Part shown: positions 12,929 through 26,418 of the stretch, one piece after another
Position numbering within the stretch: position 1 is the stretch's first letter
Layout: every line of letters begins with the position of its first letter
NCBI RefSeq assembly: GCF_029227915.1
Contig: NC_079876.1
Location: 4,156,001 to 4,220,000 of the forward strand
Direction of reading: 5' to 3'
DNA length: 64,000 nt
Origin: Hydractinia symbiolongicarpus
Lineage: Eukaryota; Cnidaria; Hydrozoa; Anthoathecata; Hydractiniidae
Notes under the pieces: model-generated
What the model saw: only the letters and a program-made list of their open reading frames with translations
Database searches by the model: none
Told to the model about the DNA's origin: nothing
Made by a program: the position numbers and the translations under genes

Positions 12929-14046
12929 ACATGTTGGTACGAATATGTGACCCAACCGTTGTAACTCAAACGGACTGACACCGTTAGAAAGTCAATGAAA
13001 TGTTGTTTTTGAAACTTTCGGTATTTCTTCAGCGCGCGATAACGGCTAGGATTGGTCACACGGTAAAGAATGATTTATTTATCTAAATTTTTAAATGAAG
13101 CGCTACCACAGCGCCCAGTGTAGTCGCTGAGTACCGGCAATCATGTCAAATTAAGAAGAATGTTATTTCTTGGAGTCCAATTGTCTCACTTAAAACATTT
13201 ATAACGTCACAGTCCTAAATCAGTTCAATTTAGTCCCACAGTCAATCGTTTCATTGTTAAAAGCAATGCAACCTATTAATATGAGAAAAATATCGCTAAA
13301 TACATGTTAGTACGAATATGTGACTCAACCGTTGTAACGCAAACGGATTGATACTGTTAGAAAGTCAATGAAATGTAGTTTTTGAAACTGTCTCTATTTC
13401 TTCAGTGCGAGAGAACGGCTAGGATTGGTCCCACAGTAAAAAAATGACTTATTCATCTAAATTTTTAAGTGAAGCGCTACCACAGCGCCCAGTGTAATCG
13501 CTGAGTTCCGGCAATCATGTCAAATTAAGAAGAATGTTCTTTCTTGAAGTCCAATTTTCTCACTTATAACATTTATAACGTCACAGTCCAAAATCAGTTC
13601 AATTTAGTCCCACAGTCAATCGTTTCACTGTTAGAGCAATGCAACCTATTAATGTGAGAAAAATATCGCTAAATGCATGTTTGTACGAATATGTGACACA
13701 AACGTTGTAACTTAAATGGACTGATACTGTTAGAAAGTCATTGAAATGTAGTTCTTGAAGCTGTCAATATTTCTTCAGCGCGTGCTAACGGCCAGGATTT
13801 GTCCCACAGTAAATATGACTTATTTATCTAAATTTTTAAATGAAGCGCTACCACAGCGCCCAGTGTAATCGCTGAGTACCGGCAATCATGTCAAATTAAG
13901 ATGAATGTTATTTCTTGGAGTCCAATTGTCTCATTTATCACATTTATCAGGTCACAGTCCAAAGTTAGTTCAATTAAGTCCCACATACAATTGTTTCACT
14001 GTTAAAAGCGATGCAACCTAGTAATATCAGATAAATATCGCTAAAT
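12929..14046 (+). repeat. Three-monomer repeat 'a', copy 2 (1118 bp)
   Basis: Monomers start at 13047, 13420 and 13793 in the same order as copy 1. Identity ends just beyond this block, where copy 1 reads GACACCGTTAGAAAGTC and this copy reads GACATCGATAGAAAGTCC. The reverse-strand 67-codon frame at 12856-13059 crosses the junction of the two copies and is a chance frame. Confidence 0.93.
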
Positions 14047-14819
14047 ACATGTTGGTACGAATATGTGACCCAACCGTTGTAACTCAAACGGACTGACATC
14101 GATAGAAAGTCCGTGAAAAGTAGTATTTGAAACTGTCTCTATTTCTTCATCGCGGGCTAACGGCTAGAGTTCATCCCACGATTAAAAAGTGACTTTTTAT
14201 CTTAATTTTTAAATGTAGCGCTACCACAGCGTCCAGTGTAATCGCTGAGTTCCGGCAATCATGTCAAATTAAGAAGAATGTTATTTCTTGAAGTCCAATT
14301 TTCTCACTTATAACATTTATAACGTCACAGTCCAAAATCAGTTCAATTTAGTCCCACAGTCAATCGTTTCACTGTTAGAGCAATGCAACCTATTAATATG
14401 AGAAAAATATCGCTAAATGCATGTTTGTACGAATATGTGACACAAACGTTGTAACTTAAATGGACTGATACTGTTAGAAAGTCATTGAAATGTAGTTCTT
14501 GAAGCTGTCAATATTTCTTCAGCGCGTGCTAACGGCCAGGATTTGTCCCACAGTAAATATGACTTATTTATCTAAATTTTTAAATGAAGCGCTACCACAG
14601 CGACCAGTGTAATCGCTGAGTACCGGCAATCATGTCAAATTTAGATGAATGTTATTTCTTGGAGTCCAATTGTCTCATTTATCACATTTATAACGTCACA
14701 GTCCTAAATCAGTTCAATTTAGTGCCACAGTCAATCGTTTCATTGTTAAAAGCAATGCAACCTATTAATATGAGAAAAATATCGCTAAATACATGTTAGT
14801 ACGAATATGTGACCCAACT
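14047..14819 (+). repeat. Satellite block: two linking monomers
   Basis: Monomers start at 14165 and 14537. The first is a hybrid: its left part is a TAGAGTTCATCCCACGATT variant with a shortened T tract (14165-14250), and its right part is the GCATG subfamily. The second starts as the CCAGGATTTGTCCC variant and switches in its middle to the TTTATAACGTCACAGTCCTAAATC type. They look like recombinants between neighbouring monomer types. No gene is present. Confidence 0.85.
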
Positions 14820-15936
14820 GTTGTAACTCAAACGGACTGACATCGATAGAAAGTCCGTGAAAAGTAGTATTTGAAACTGTCTCTACTTCTTCATCGCGCG
14901 CTAACGGCTAGAATTCTTCCCACGGTTAAAAAGTGACTTTTTTATCTTAAAATTCAAATATAGCTCTATCACAGGGACCAGTGTAATCGCTGAGTTGCGG
15001 GAATCATGTCAAATTAAGAAGAATGTTATTTCTTGGAGTCCAATTGTCTTACTTTTTTATTTATAAGGTCACAGCCCAAAATCAGTTCAATTAAGTCCCA
15101 CAGTGAATCGTTTCACTGTTAAAAGCGATACATCCTAGTAATACCGGAAAGATATCACGAAATACATGTTGGTACGAATATGTGACTCAACCGTTGTAAC
15201 ACAACCGGATTGATACTGTTAGAAAGTCAATGAAATGTAGTTTTTGAAACTGTCTCTATTTCTTTAGTGCGGGAGAACAGCTAGGATTGGTCCGACAGTA
15301 AAAAATGACTTATTCATCTGAATTTTTAAGTGAAGCGCTACCACAGCGCCCAGTGTAATCGCTGAGTTCCGGCAATCATGTCAAATTAAGAAGAATGTTA
15401 TTTCTTGGAGTCCAATTTTCTCACTTATAACATTTATAACGTCACAGTCCAAAATCAGTTCAATTTAGTCCCACAGTCAATCGTTTCACTGTTAGAGCAA
15501 TGCAACCTATTAATATGAGAAAAATATCGCTAAATGCATGTTTGTACGAATATGTGACACAAACGTTGTAACTTAAATGGACTGATACTGTTAGAGAGTC
15601 ATTGAAATGTAGTTCTTGAAGCTGTCAATATTTCTTCAGCGCGTGCTAACGGCCAGGATTTGTCCCACAGTAAATATGACTTATTTATCTAAATTTTAAA
15701 ATGAAGCGCTATCACAGCGCCCAGTGTAATCGCTGAGTCCCGGCAATCATGTCAAATTAAGATGAATGTTATTTCTTGGAGTCCAATTGTCTCATTTATC
15801 ACATTTATCAGGTCACAGTCCAAAGTTAGTTCAATTAAGTCCCACATACAATTGTTTCACTGTTAAAAGCGATTCAACCTAGTAATATCAGATAAATATC
15901 GCTAAATACATGTTGGTACGAATATGTGACCCAACC
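14820..15936 (+). repeat. Three-monomer repeat 'b', copy 1 (1117 bp)
   Basis: Monomers start at 14909, 15282 and 15654. Diagnostic bases are TAGAATTCTTCCCACGG with AAATATAGCTCTATCACAGGG; AGTGCGGGAGAACAGC with GGTCCGACAG; and CCAGGATTTGTCCC with GAGTCCCGG. The next 1117 bp repeat this order. I saw about five differences, for example CTTTTTTATT against CTTTTTCATT near 15055/16172 and ACAACCGG against ACAAACGG near 15190/16307. Confidence 0.92.
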
Positions 15937-17053
15937 GTTGTAACTCAAACGGACTGACATCGATAGAAAGTCCGTGAAAAGTAGTATTTGAAACTGTCTC
16001 TACTTCTTCATCGCGCGCTAACGGCTAGAATTCTTCCCACGGTTAAAAAGTGACTTTTTTATCTTAAAATTCAAATATAGCTCTATCACAGGGACCAGTG
16101 TAATCGCTGAGTTGCGGGAATCATGTCAAATTAAGAAGAATGTTATTTCTTGGAGTCCAATTGTCTTACTTTTTCATTTATAAGGTCACAGCCCAAAATC
16201 AGTTCAATTAAGTCCCACAGTGAATCGTTTCACTGTTAAAAGCGATACATCCTAGTAATACCGGAAAGATATCACGAAATACATGTTGGTACGAATATGT
16301 GACTCAACCGTTGTAACACAAACGGATTGATACTGTTAGAAAGTCAATGAAATGTAGTTTTTGAAACTGTCTCTATTTCTTTAGTGCGGGAGAACAGCTA
16401 GGATTGGTCCGACAGTAAAAAATGACTTATTCATTTGAATTTTTAAGTGAAGCGCTACCACAGCGCCCAGTGTAATCGCTGAGTTCCGGCAATCATGTCA
16501 AATTAAGAAGAATGTTATTTCTTGGAGTCCAATTTTCTCACTTATAACATTTATAACGTCACAGTCCAAAATCAGTTCAATTTAGTCCCACAGTCAATCG
16601 TTTCACTGTTAGAGCAATGCAACCTATTAATATGAGAAAAATATCGCTAAATGCATGTTTGTACGAATATGTGACACAAACGTTGTAACTTAAATGGACT
16701 GATACTGTTAGAGAGTCATTGAAATGTAGTTCTTGAAGCTGTCAATATTTCTTCAGCGCGTGCTAACGGCCAGGATTTGTCCCACAGTAAATATGACTTA
16801 TTTATCTAAATTTTTAAATGAAGCGCTACCACAGCGCCCAGTGTAATCGCTGAGTCCCGGCAATCATGTCAAATTAAGATGAATGTTATTTCTTGGAGTC
16901 CAATTGTCTCATTTATCACATTTATCAGGTCACAGTCCAAAGTTAGTTCAATTAAGTCCCACATACAATTGTTTCACTGTTAAAAGCGATTCAACCTAGT
17001 AATATCAGATAAATATCGCTAAATACATGTTGGTACGAATATGTGACCCAACC
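15937..17053 (+). repeat. Three-monomer repeat 'b', copy 2 (1117 bp)
   Basis: Monomers start at 16026, 16399 and 16771, in the same order as copy 1. The match ends near 17095, where this copy turns into GTGAAAAATGGTACTTG. A looser third relative of the unit starts at 17517 (17517, 17890, 18262) and a fourth at 20873 (20873, 21246, 21618). The trio type has therefore been copied to more distant places. Confidence 0.92.
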
Positions 17054-20000
17054 GTTGTAACTCAAACGGACTGACATCGATAGAAAGTCCGTGAAAAATG
17101 GTACTTGAAACTGTCTCTATTTCTTCAGCGCGCGCTAACGGCTAGGATTCGTCCCACGGCTAAAAAGTTACTTTTTTATCTTAATTTTCAAATGAAGCGC
17201 TACGACAGGGACCAGTGTAATCGCTAAGTTGCGGCAATCATGTCAAATTCAGAAGAATGTTATTTCTTGGAGTCCAATTGTCTCACTTAAAACATTTATA
17301 ACGTCACAGTCCTAAATCAGTTCAATTTAGTCCCATAGTCAATCGTTTCATTGTTAAAAGCAATACAACCTATTAATATGAGAAAAATATCGCTAAATAC
17401 ATGTTAGTACGAATATTTGACCCAACTGTTGTAACTCAAACGGACTGACATCGATAGAAAGTCCGTGAAAAGTAGTATTTGAAACTGTCTCTATTTCTTC
17501 ATCGCGCGCTAACGGCTAGAATTCTTCCCACGGTTAAAAAGTGACTTTTTTATCTTAAATTTCAAATGTAGCTCTACCACAGGGACCAGTGTAATCGCTG
17601 AGTTGCGGGAATCATGTCAAATTAAGAAGAATGTTATTTCTTGGAGTCCAATTGTCTTACTTTTTCATTTATAAGGTCACAGCCCAAAATCAGTTCAATT
17701 AAGTCCCACAGTGAATCGTTTCACTGTTAAAAGCGATATATCCTAGTAATACCGGAAAGATATCACGAAATATATGTTGGTACGAATATGTGACTCAACC
17801 GTTGTAACACAAACGGATTGATACTGTTAGAAAGTCAATGAAATGTAGTTTTTGAAACTGTCTCTATTTCTTCAGTGCGGGAGAACAGCTAGGATTGGTC
17901 CGACAGTAAAAAATGACTTATTCATCTGAATTTTTAAGTGAAGCGCTACCACAGCGCCCAGTGTAATCGCTGAGTTCCGGCAATCATGTCAAATTAAGAA
18001 GAATGTTATTTCTTGGAGTCCAATTTTCTCACTTATAACATTTATAACGTCACAGTCCAAAATCAGTTCAATTTAGTCCCACAGTCAATCGTTTTACTGT
18101 TAGAGCAATGCAACCTATTAATATGAGAAAAATATCGCTAAATGCATGTTTGTACGAATATGTGACACAAACGTTGTAACTTAAATGGACTGATACTGTT
18201 AGAAAGTCATTGAAATGTAGTTCTTGAAGCTGTCAATATTTCTTCAGCGAGTGCTAACGGCCAGGATTTGTCCCACAGTAAATATGACTTATTTATCTAA
18301 ATTTTTAAATGAAGCGCTACCACAGCGCCCAGTGTAATCGCTGAGTACCGGCAATCATGTCAAATTAAGATGAATGTTATTTCTTGGAGTCCAATTGTCT
18401 CATTTATCACATTTATCAGGTCACAGTCCAAAGTTAGTTCAATTAAGTCCCACATACAATTGTTTCACTGTTAAAAGCGATTCAACCTAGTAATATCAGA
18501 TAAATATCGCTAAATACATGTTGGTACGAATATGTGACCCAACCGTTGTAACTCAAACGGACTGACACCGTTAGAAAGTCAATGAAATGTTGTTTTTGAA
18601 ACTTTCGCTATTTCTTCAGCGCGCGATAACGGCTAGGATTGGTTACACGGTAAAGAATGATTTATTTATCTAAATTTTTAAATGAAGCGCTACCACAGCG
18701 CCCAGTGTAATCGCTGAGTACCGGCAATCATGTCAAATTAAGATGAATGTTATTTCTTGGAGTCCAATTGTCTCATTTATCACATTTATCAGGTCACAGT
18801 CCAAAGTTAGTTCAATTAAGTCCCACATACAATTGTTTCACTGTTAAAAGCGATGCAACCTAGTAATATCAGATAAATATCGCTAAATACATGTTGGTAC
18901 GAATATGTGACCCAACCGTTGTAACTCAAACGGACTGACATCGATAGAAAGTCCGTGAAAAGTGGTATTTGAAACTGTGTCTATTTCTTCAGTGCGCGCT
19001 AACGGCTAGGATTCGTCCCACGGATAAAAAGTTACTTTTTTATCTTAATTTTCAAATGAAGCGCTACCACAGGGACCAGTGTAATCGCTAAGTTGCGGCA
19101 ATCATGTCAAATTCAGAAGAATGTTATTTCTTGGAGTCCAATTGTCTCACTTAAAACATTTATAACGTCACAGTCCTAAATCAGTTCAATTTAGTCCCAC
19201 AGTCAATCGTTTCATTGTTAAAAGCAATGCAACCTATTAATTTGAGAAAAATATCGCTAAATACATGTTAGTACGAATATGTGACCCAACTGTTGTAACT
19301 CAAACGGACTAACACCGTTAGAAAGTCAATGAAATGTTGTTTTTGAAACTTTCGCTATTTCTTCAGTGCGAGAGAACGGCTAGGATTGGTCCCACAGTAA
19401 AAAAATGACTTATTCATCTAAATTTTTAAGTGAAGCGCTACCACAGCGCCCAGTGTAATCGCTGAGTTCCGGCAATCATGTCAAATTAAGAAGAATGTTC
19501 TTTCTTGAAGTCCAATTTTCTCACTTATAACATTTATAACGTCACAGTCCAAAATCAGTTCAATTTAGTCCCACAGTCAATCGTTTCACTGTTAGAGCAA
19601 TGCAACCTATTAATGTGAGAAAAATATCGCTAAATGCATGTTTGTACGAATATGTGACACAAACGTTGTAACTTAAATGGACTGATACTGTTAGAAAGTC
19701 ATTGAAATGTAGTTCTTGAAGCTGTCAATATTTCTTCAGCGCGTGCTAACGGCCAGGATTTGTCCCACAGTAAATATGACTTATTTATCTAAATTTTTAA
19801 ATGAAGCGCTACCACAGCGCCCAGTGTAATCGCTGAGTACCGGCAATCATGTCAAATTAAGATGAATGTTATTTCTTGGAGTCCAATTGTCTCATTTATC
19901 ACATTTATCAGGTCACAGTCCAAAGTTAGTTCAATTAAGTCCCACATACAATTGTTTCACTGTTAAAAGCGATGCAACCTAGTAATATCAGATAAATATC

Positions 20001-22363
20001 GCTAAATACATGTTGGTACGAATATGTGACCCAACTGTTGTAACTCAAACGGACTGACATCGATAGAAAGTCCGTGAAAAGTGGTATTTGAAACTGTCTC
20101 TATTTCTTCATCGCGGGCTAACGGCTAGAATTCATCCCACGATTAAAAAGTGACTTTTTATCTTAATTTTTAAATGTAGCGCTACCACAGAGACCAGTGT
20201 AATCGCTAAGTTGCGGCAATCATGTCAAATTCAGAAGAATGTTATTTCTTGGAGTCCAATTGTCTCACTTAAAACATTTATAACGTCACAGTCCTAAATC
20301 AGTTCAATTTAGTCCCACAGTCAATCGTTTCATTGTTAAAAGCAATGCAACCTATTAATATGAGAAAAATATCGCTAAATACATGTTAGTACAAATATGT
20401 GACCCAACTGTTGTAACTCAAACGGACTGACAACGATAGAAAGTCCGTGAAAAGTAGTATTTGAAACTGTCTCTATTTCTTCATCGCGCGCTAACGGCTA
20501 GAATTCGTCCCACGGTTAAAAAGTGACTTTTTTATCTTAAATTTCAAATGTAGCTCTACCACAGGTACCAGTGTAATCGCTGAGTTGCGGGAATCATGTC
20601 AAATTAAGAAGAATGTTATTTCTTGGAGTCCAATTGTCTCATTTATCACATTTATCAGGTCACAGTCCAAAGTTAGTTCAATTAAGTCCCACATACAATT
20701 GTTTCACTGTTAAAAGCGATGCAACCTAGTAATATCAGATAAATATCGCTAAATACATGTTAGTACGAATATGTGACCCAACTGTTGTAACTCAAACGGA
20801 CTGACATCGATAGAAAGTCCGTGAAAAGTAGTATTTGAAACTGTCTCTATTTCTTCATCGCGCGCTAACGGCTAGAATTCTTCCCACGGTTAAAAAGTGA
20901 CTTTTTTATCTTAAATTTCAAATGTAGCTCTACCACAGGGACCAGTGTAATCGCTGAGTTGCGGGAACCATGTCAAATTAAGAAGAATGTTATTTCTTGG
21001 AGTCCAATTGTCTTACTTTTTCATTTATAAGGTCACAGCCCAAAATCAGTTCAATTAAGTCCCACAGTGAATCGTTTCACTGTTAAAAGCGATATATCCT
21101 AGTAATACCGGAAAGATATCACGAAATACATGTTGGTACGAATATGTGACTCAACCGTTGTAACACAAACGGATTGACACTGTTAGAAAGTCAATGAAAT
21201 GTAGTTTTTGAAACTGTCTCTATTTCTTCAGTGCGGGAGAACAGCTAGGATTGGTCCGACAGTAAAAAATGACTTATTCATCTGAATTTTTAAGTGAAGC
21301 GCTACCACAGCGCCCAGTGTAATCGCTGAGTTCCGGCAATCAAGTCAAATTAAGAAGAATGTTATTTCTTGGAGTCCAATTTTCTCACTTATAACATTTA
21401 TAACGTCACAGTCCAAAATCAGTTCAATTTAGTCCCACAGTCAATCGTTTTACTGTTAGAGCAATGCAACCTATTAATATGAGAAAAATATCGCTAAATG
21501 CATGTTTGTACAAATATGTGACACAAACGTTGTAACTTAAATGGACTGATACTGTTAGAAAGTCATTGAAATGTAGTTCTTGAAGCTGTCAATATTTCTT
21601 CAGCGAGTGCTAACGGCCAGGATTTGTCCCACAGTAAATATGACTTATTTATCTAAATTTTTAAATGAAGCGCTACCACAGCGCCCAGTGTAATCGCTGA
21701 GTACCGGCAATCATGTCAAATTAAAATGAATGTTATTTCTTGGAGTCCAATTGTCTCATTTATCACATTTATCAGGTCACAGTCCAAAGTTAGTTCAATT
21801 AAGTCCCACATACAATTGTTTCACTGTTAAAAGCGATTCAACCTAGTAATATCAGATAAATATCGCTAAATACATGTTGGTACGAATATGTGACCCAACC
21901 GTTGTAACTCAAACGGACTGACATCGATAGAAAGTCCGTGAAAAGTGGTACTTGAAACTGTCTCTATTTCTTCAGCGCGCGCTAACGGCTAGGATTCGTC
22001 CCACGGCTAAAAAGTTACTTTTTTATCTTAATTTTCAAATGAAGCGCTACGACAGGGACCAGTGTAATCGCTAAGTTGCGGCAATCATGTCAAATTCAGA
22101 AGAATGTTATTTCTTGGAGTCCAATTGTCTCACTTAAAACATTTATAACGTCACAGTCCTAAATCAATTCAATTTAGTCCCACAGTCAATCGTTTCACTT
22201 TTAAAGGCAATGCAACCTATTAATATGAGAGAAATATCGCTAAATGCATGTTTGTACGAATATGTGACACAAACGTTGTAACTGAAATGGACTGATACTG
22301 TTAGAAAGTCAATGAAATGTAGTTTTGGAAACTTTCGCTATTTCTTCAGCTCGCTATAACGGC
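17054..22363 (+). repeat. Satellite block: mixed monomers with dispersed trio copies
   Basis: Monomers start at 17143, 17517, 17890, 18262, 18634, 19007, 19381, 19754, 20126, 20499, 20873, 21246, 21618 and 21990. The trio 17517/17890/18262 reappears at 20873/21246/21618, nine monomers (3356 bp) away. The pair 19381/19754 is nearly identical to the 12302/12675 pair about 7.08 kb upstream. Monomer 21990 shares the rare GCTACGACAGGGACC of 17143. The block is a patchwork of copies of upstream units in new order. No gene is present. Confidence 0.87.
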
Positions 22364-24184
22364 TAGGATTGGTCAAACGGTAAAGAATGATTTATTTATC
22401 TAAATTTTTAAATAAAGCGCTACCACAGCGCCCAGTGTAATCGCTGAGTTCCGCAATCATGTCAAATTGAGATGAATGTTATTTCTTGGAGTCCAATTGT
22501 CTCATTTATCACATTTATCAGGTCACAGTCCAAAGTTAGTTCAATTAAGTCCCACATACAATTTTTTCACTGTTAAAACCGATGCAACCTAGTAATATCA
22601 GATAAATATCGCTAAATACATGTTGGTACGAATATGTGACCCAACCGTTGTAACTCAAACGGACTGACATCGATAGAAAGTCCGTGAAAAGTAGTACTTG
22701 AAACTGTCTCCATTTCTTCAGCGCACGCCAACGGCTGGGATTCGTCCCACGAATAAAAAATGATTTATTTATTTAAATTTTTAAATGAAGCGCTACCACA
22801 GCGCCCAGTGTAATCGCTGAGTTCCGGCAATCATGTCAAATTAAGATGAATGTTTTTTCTTGGAGTCCAATTGTCTCATTTATCACATTTATCAGGCCAC
22901 AGTCCAAAGTTAGTTCTATTAAGTCCCACATACAATTGTTTCACTGTTAAAAGCGATGCAACCTAGTAATATCAGATAAATATCGCTAAACACATGTTGG
23001 TACGAATATGTGACCCAACCGTTGTGACTCAAACGGACTGACATCGATAGAAAGTCCGTGAAAAGTGGTACTTGAAACTGTCTCTATTTCTTCAGCGCGC
23101 GCTAACGGCTAGGATTCGTCCCACGGCTAAAAAGTTACTTTTTTATCTTAATTTTCAAATGAAGCGCTACCACAGGGACCAGTGTAATCGCTAAGTTGCG
23201 GCAGTCATGTCAAATTCAGAAGAATGTTATTTCTTGGAGTCCAATTGTCTCACTTAAAACATTTATAACGTCACAGTCCTAAATCAGTTCAATTTAGTCC
23301 CACAGTCAATCGTTTCATTGTTAAAAGCTATGCAACCTAATAATATCAGAAAAATATCGCTAAATACATGTTAGTACGAATATGTGACCCAACCGTTGTA
23401 ACTCAAACGGACTGACACCGTTAGAAAGTCAATGAAATAGAGTTTTTGAAACTTTCGCTATTTCTTCAGCGCGCGATAACGGCTAGGATTGGTCACACGG
23501 TAAAGAATGATTTATTTATCTAAATTTTTAAATGAAGCGCTACCACAGCGCCCAGTGTAATCGCTGAGTTCCGCAATCATGTCAAATTAAGATGAATGTT
23601 ATTTCTTGGAGTCCAATTGTCTCATTTATCACATTTATCAGGTCACAGTCCAAAGTTAGTTCAATTAAGTCCCACATGCAATTTTTTCACTGTTAAAACC
23701 TATGCAACCTAGTAATATCAGATAAATATCGCTAAATACATGTTGGTACGAATATGTGACCCAACCGTTGTAACTCAAACGGACTGACATCGATATAAAG
23801 TCCGTGAAAAGTAGTACTTGAAACTGTCTCCATTTCTTCAGCGCACGCCAACGGCTAGGATTCGTCCCACGACTAAAAAATGATTTATTTATTTAAATTT
23901 TTAAATGAAGTGCTACCACAGCGCCCAGTGTAATCGCTGAGTTCCGGCAATCATGTCAAATTAAGATGAATGTTTTTTCTTGGAGTCCAATTGTCTCATT
24001 TATCACATTTATCAGGCCACAGTCCAAAGTTAGTTCAATTAAGTCCCACATACAATTGTTTCACTGTTAAAAGCGATGCAACCTAGTAATATCAGATAAA
24101 TATCGCTAAATACATGTTGGTACGAATATGTGACCCAACCGTTGTAACTCAAACGGACTGACATCGATAGAAAGTCCGTGAAAA
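22364..24184 (+). repeat. Satellite block: partial three-monomer repetition (1120 bp offset)
   Basis: Monomers start at 22364, 22736, 23110, 23484 and 23856. The pair 22364/22736 matches 23484/23856 at 1120 bp. They share a one-base deletion in the core (GAGTTCCGCAATCATG), the run CAATTTTTTCACTG, and the CGCACGCCAACGGC boundary with ATTTATTTAAATTTTT. The third monomer of the putative unit (23110) does not match 24230, so the repetition is incomplete. Confidence 0.85.
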
Positions 24185-25301
24185 GTAGTATTTGAAACTG
24201 TCTCTATTTCTTCATCGCGCGCTAACGGCTAGAATTCTTCCCACGGTTAAAAAGTGACTATTTTATCTTAATTTTCAAATATGGCGCTACCACAGGGACC
24301 AGTGTAATCGCTGAGTTGTGGGAATCTTGTCAAATTAAGAAGAATGTTATTTCTTGGAGTCCAATTGTCTTACTTTTTCATTTATAAGGTCACAGCCCAA
24401 AATCAGTTCAATTAAGTCCCACAGTGAATCGTTTCACTGTTAAAAGCGATGCAACCTAGTAATACAGAAAAGATATCACGAAATACATGTTGGTACGAAT
24501 ATGTGACTCAACCGTTGTAACACAAACGGATTGATACTGTTAGAAAGTCAATGAAATGTATTTTTTGAAACTGTCTCTATTTCTTCAGTGCGGGATAACG
24601 GCTAGGATTGGTCCCACAGTAAAAAATGACTTATTCATCTAAATTTTTAAGTGAAGCGCTACCACAGCGCCCAGTGTAATCGCTGAGTTCCGGCAATCAC
24701 GTCAAATTAAGAAGAATGTTTTTTCTTGGAGTCCAATTTTCTCACTTATAACATTTATAACGTCACAGTCCAAAATCAGTTCAATTTAGTCCCACAGTCA
24801 ATCGTTTCACTGTTAGAGCAATGCAACCTATAATATGAGAAAAATATCGCTAAATGCATGTTTGTACGAATATGTGACACAAACGTTGTAACTTAAATGC
24901 ACTCATACTGTTAGAAAGTCATTGAAATGTAGTTCTTGAAGCTGTCAATATTTCTTCAGCGCGTCCTAACGGCTATGATCGGTCCCACAGTACAAAATGA
25001 CTTATTTATATAAATTTTTAAATAAAGCGCTACCACAGCGGCCAGTGTAATCGCTGAGTTCCGGCAATCACGTCAAATTAAAAAGAATGTTATTTCTTGG
25101 AGTCCAATTGTCTCATTTACCAAATTTATCAGGTCACAGTCCAAAGTTAGTTCAATTAAGTCCCACAGCCAATCGTTTCATTGTTAAAAGCTATGCAACG
25201 TAATAATATCAGAAAAATATCGCTAAATACATGTTAGTACGAATATGTGACCCAACCGTTGTAACTCAAACGGACTGACACCATTAGAAAGTCAATGAAA
25301 T
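24185..25301 (+). repeat. Three-monomer repeat 'c', copy 1 (1117 bp)
   Basis: Monomers start at 24230, 24603 and 24974. Diagnostic bases are GACTATTTTATC with AAATATGGCGC and GTTGTGGGAATCTTG; a GCATG-subfamily monomer with GTGCGGGATAACGG and the 1-2 bp shorter CAACCTATAATATGAG; and TATGATCGGTCCC with ATTTATATAAAT. The match to the following 1117 bp is almost perfect; I noted AATACAGAAAAG against AATACAGGAAAG near 24461/25578. The match starts at GTAGTATTTG in both copies. Confidence 0.94.
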
Positions 25302-26418
25302 GTAGTATTTGAAACTGTCTCTATTTCTTCATCGCGCGCTAACGGCTAGAATTCTTCCCACGGTTAAAAAGTGACTATTTTATCTTAATTTTCAAATATG
25401 GCGCTACCACAGGGACCAGTGTAATCGCTGAGTTGTGGGAATCTTGTCAAATTAAGAAGAATGTTATTTCTTGGAGTCCAATTGTCTTACTTTTTCATTT
25501 ATAAGGTCACAGCCCAAAATCAGTTCAATTAAGTCCCACAGTGAATCGTTTCACTGTTAAAAGCGATGCAACCTAGTAATACAGGAAAGATATCACGAAA
25601 TACATGTTGGTACGAATATGTGACTCAACCGTTGTAACACAAACGGATTGATACTGTTAGAAAGTCAATGAAATGTATTTTTTGAAACTGTCTCTATTTC
25701 TTCAGTGCGGGATAACGGCTAGGATTGGTCCCACAGTAAAAAATGACTTATTCATCTAAATTTTTAAGTGAAGCGCTACCACAGCGCCCAGTGTAATCGC
25801 TGAGTTCCGGCAATCACGTCAAATTAAGAAGAATGTTTTTTCTTGGAGTCCAATTTTCTCACTTATAACATTTATAACGTCACAGTCCAAAATCAGTTCA
25901 ATTTAGTCCCACAGTCAATCGTTTCACTGTTAGAGCAATGCAACCTATAATATGAGAAAAATATCGCTAAATGCATGTTTGTACGAATATGTGACACAAA
26001 CGTTGTAACTTAAATGCACTCATACTGTTAGAAAGTCATTGAAATGTAGTTCTTGAAGCTGTCAATATTTCTTCAGCGCGTCCTAACGGCTATGATCGGT
26101 CCCACAGTACAAAATGACTTATTTATATAAATTTTTAAATAAAGCGCTACCACAGCGGCCAGTGTAATCGCTGAGTTCCGGCAATCACGTCAAATTAAAA
26201 AGAATGTTATTTCTTGGAGTCCAATTGTCTCATTTACCAAATTTATCAGGTCACAGTCCAAAGTTAGTTCAATTAAGTCCCACAGCCAATCGTTTCATTG
26301 TTAAAAGCTATGCAACGTAATAATATCAGAAAAATATCGCTAAATACATGTTAGTACGAATATGTGACCCAACCGTTGTAACTCAAACGGACTGACACCA
26401 TTAGAAAGTCAATGAAAT
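25302..26418 (+). repeat. Three-monomer repeat 'c', copy 2 (1117 bp)
   Basis: Monomers start at 25347, 25720 and 26091, in the same order and with the same rare variants as copy 1. The match stops where this copy continues with GTAATTTTTGAAACTGTCTCC and the CGCACGCC boundary, a type otherwise seen at 22736 and 23856. Confidence 0.94.

Noticed and set aside
12856-13059. Reverse-strand 67-codon frame
   Set aside because: It lies across ordinary monomer sequence and a duplication junction, has no family resemblance, and is broken in sister monomers.
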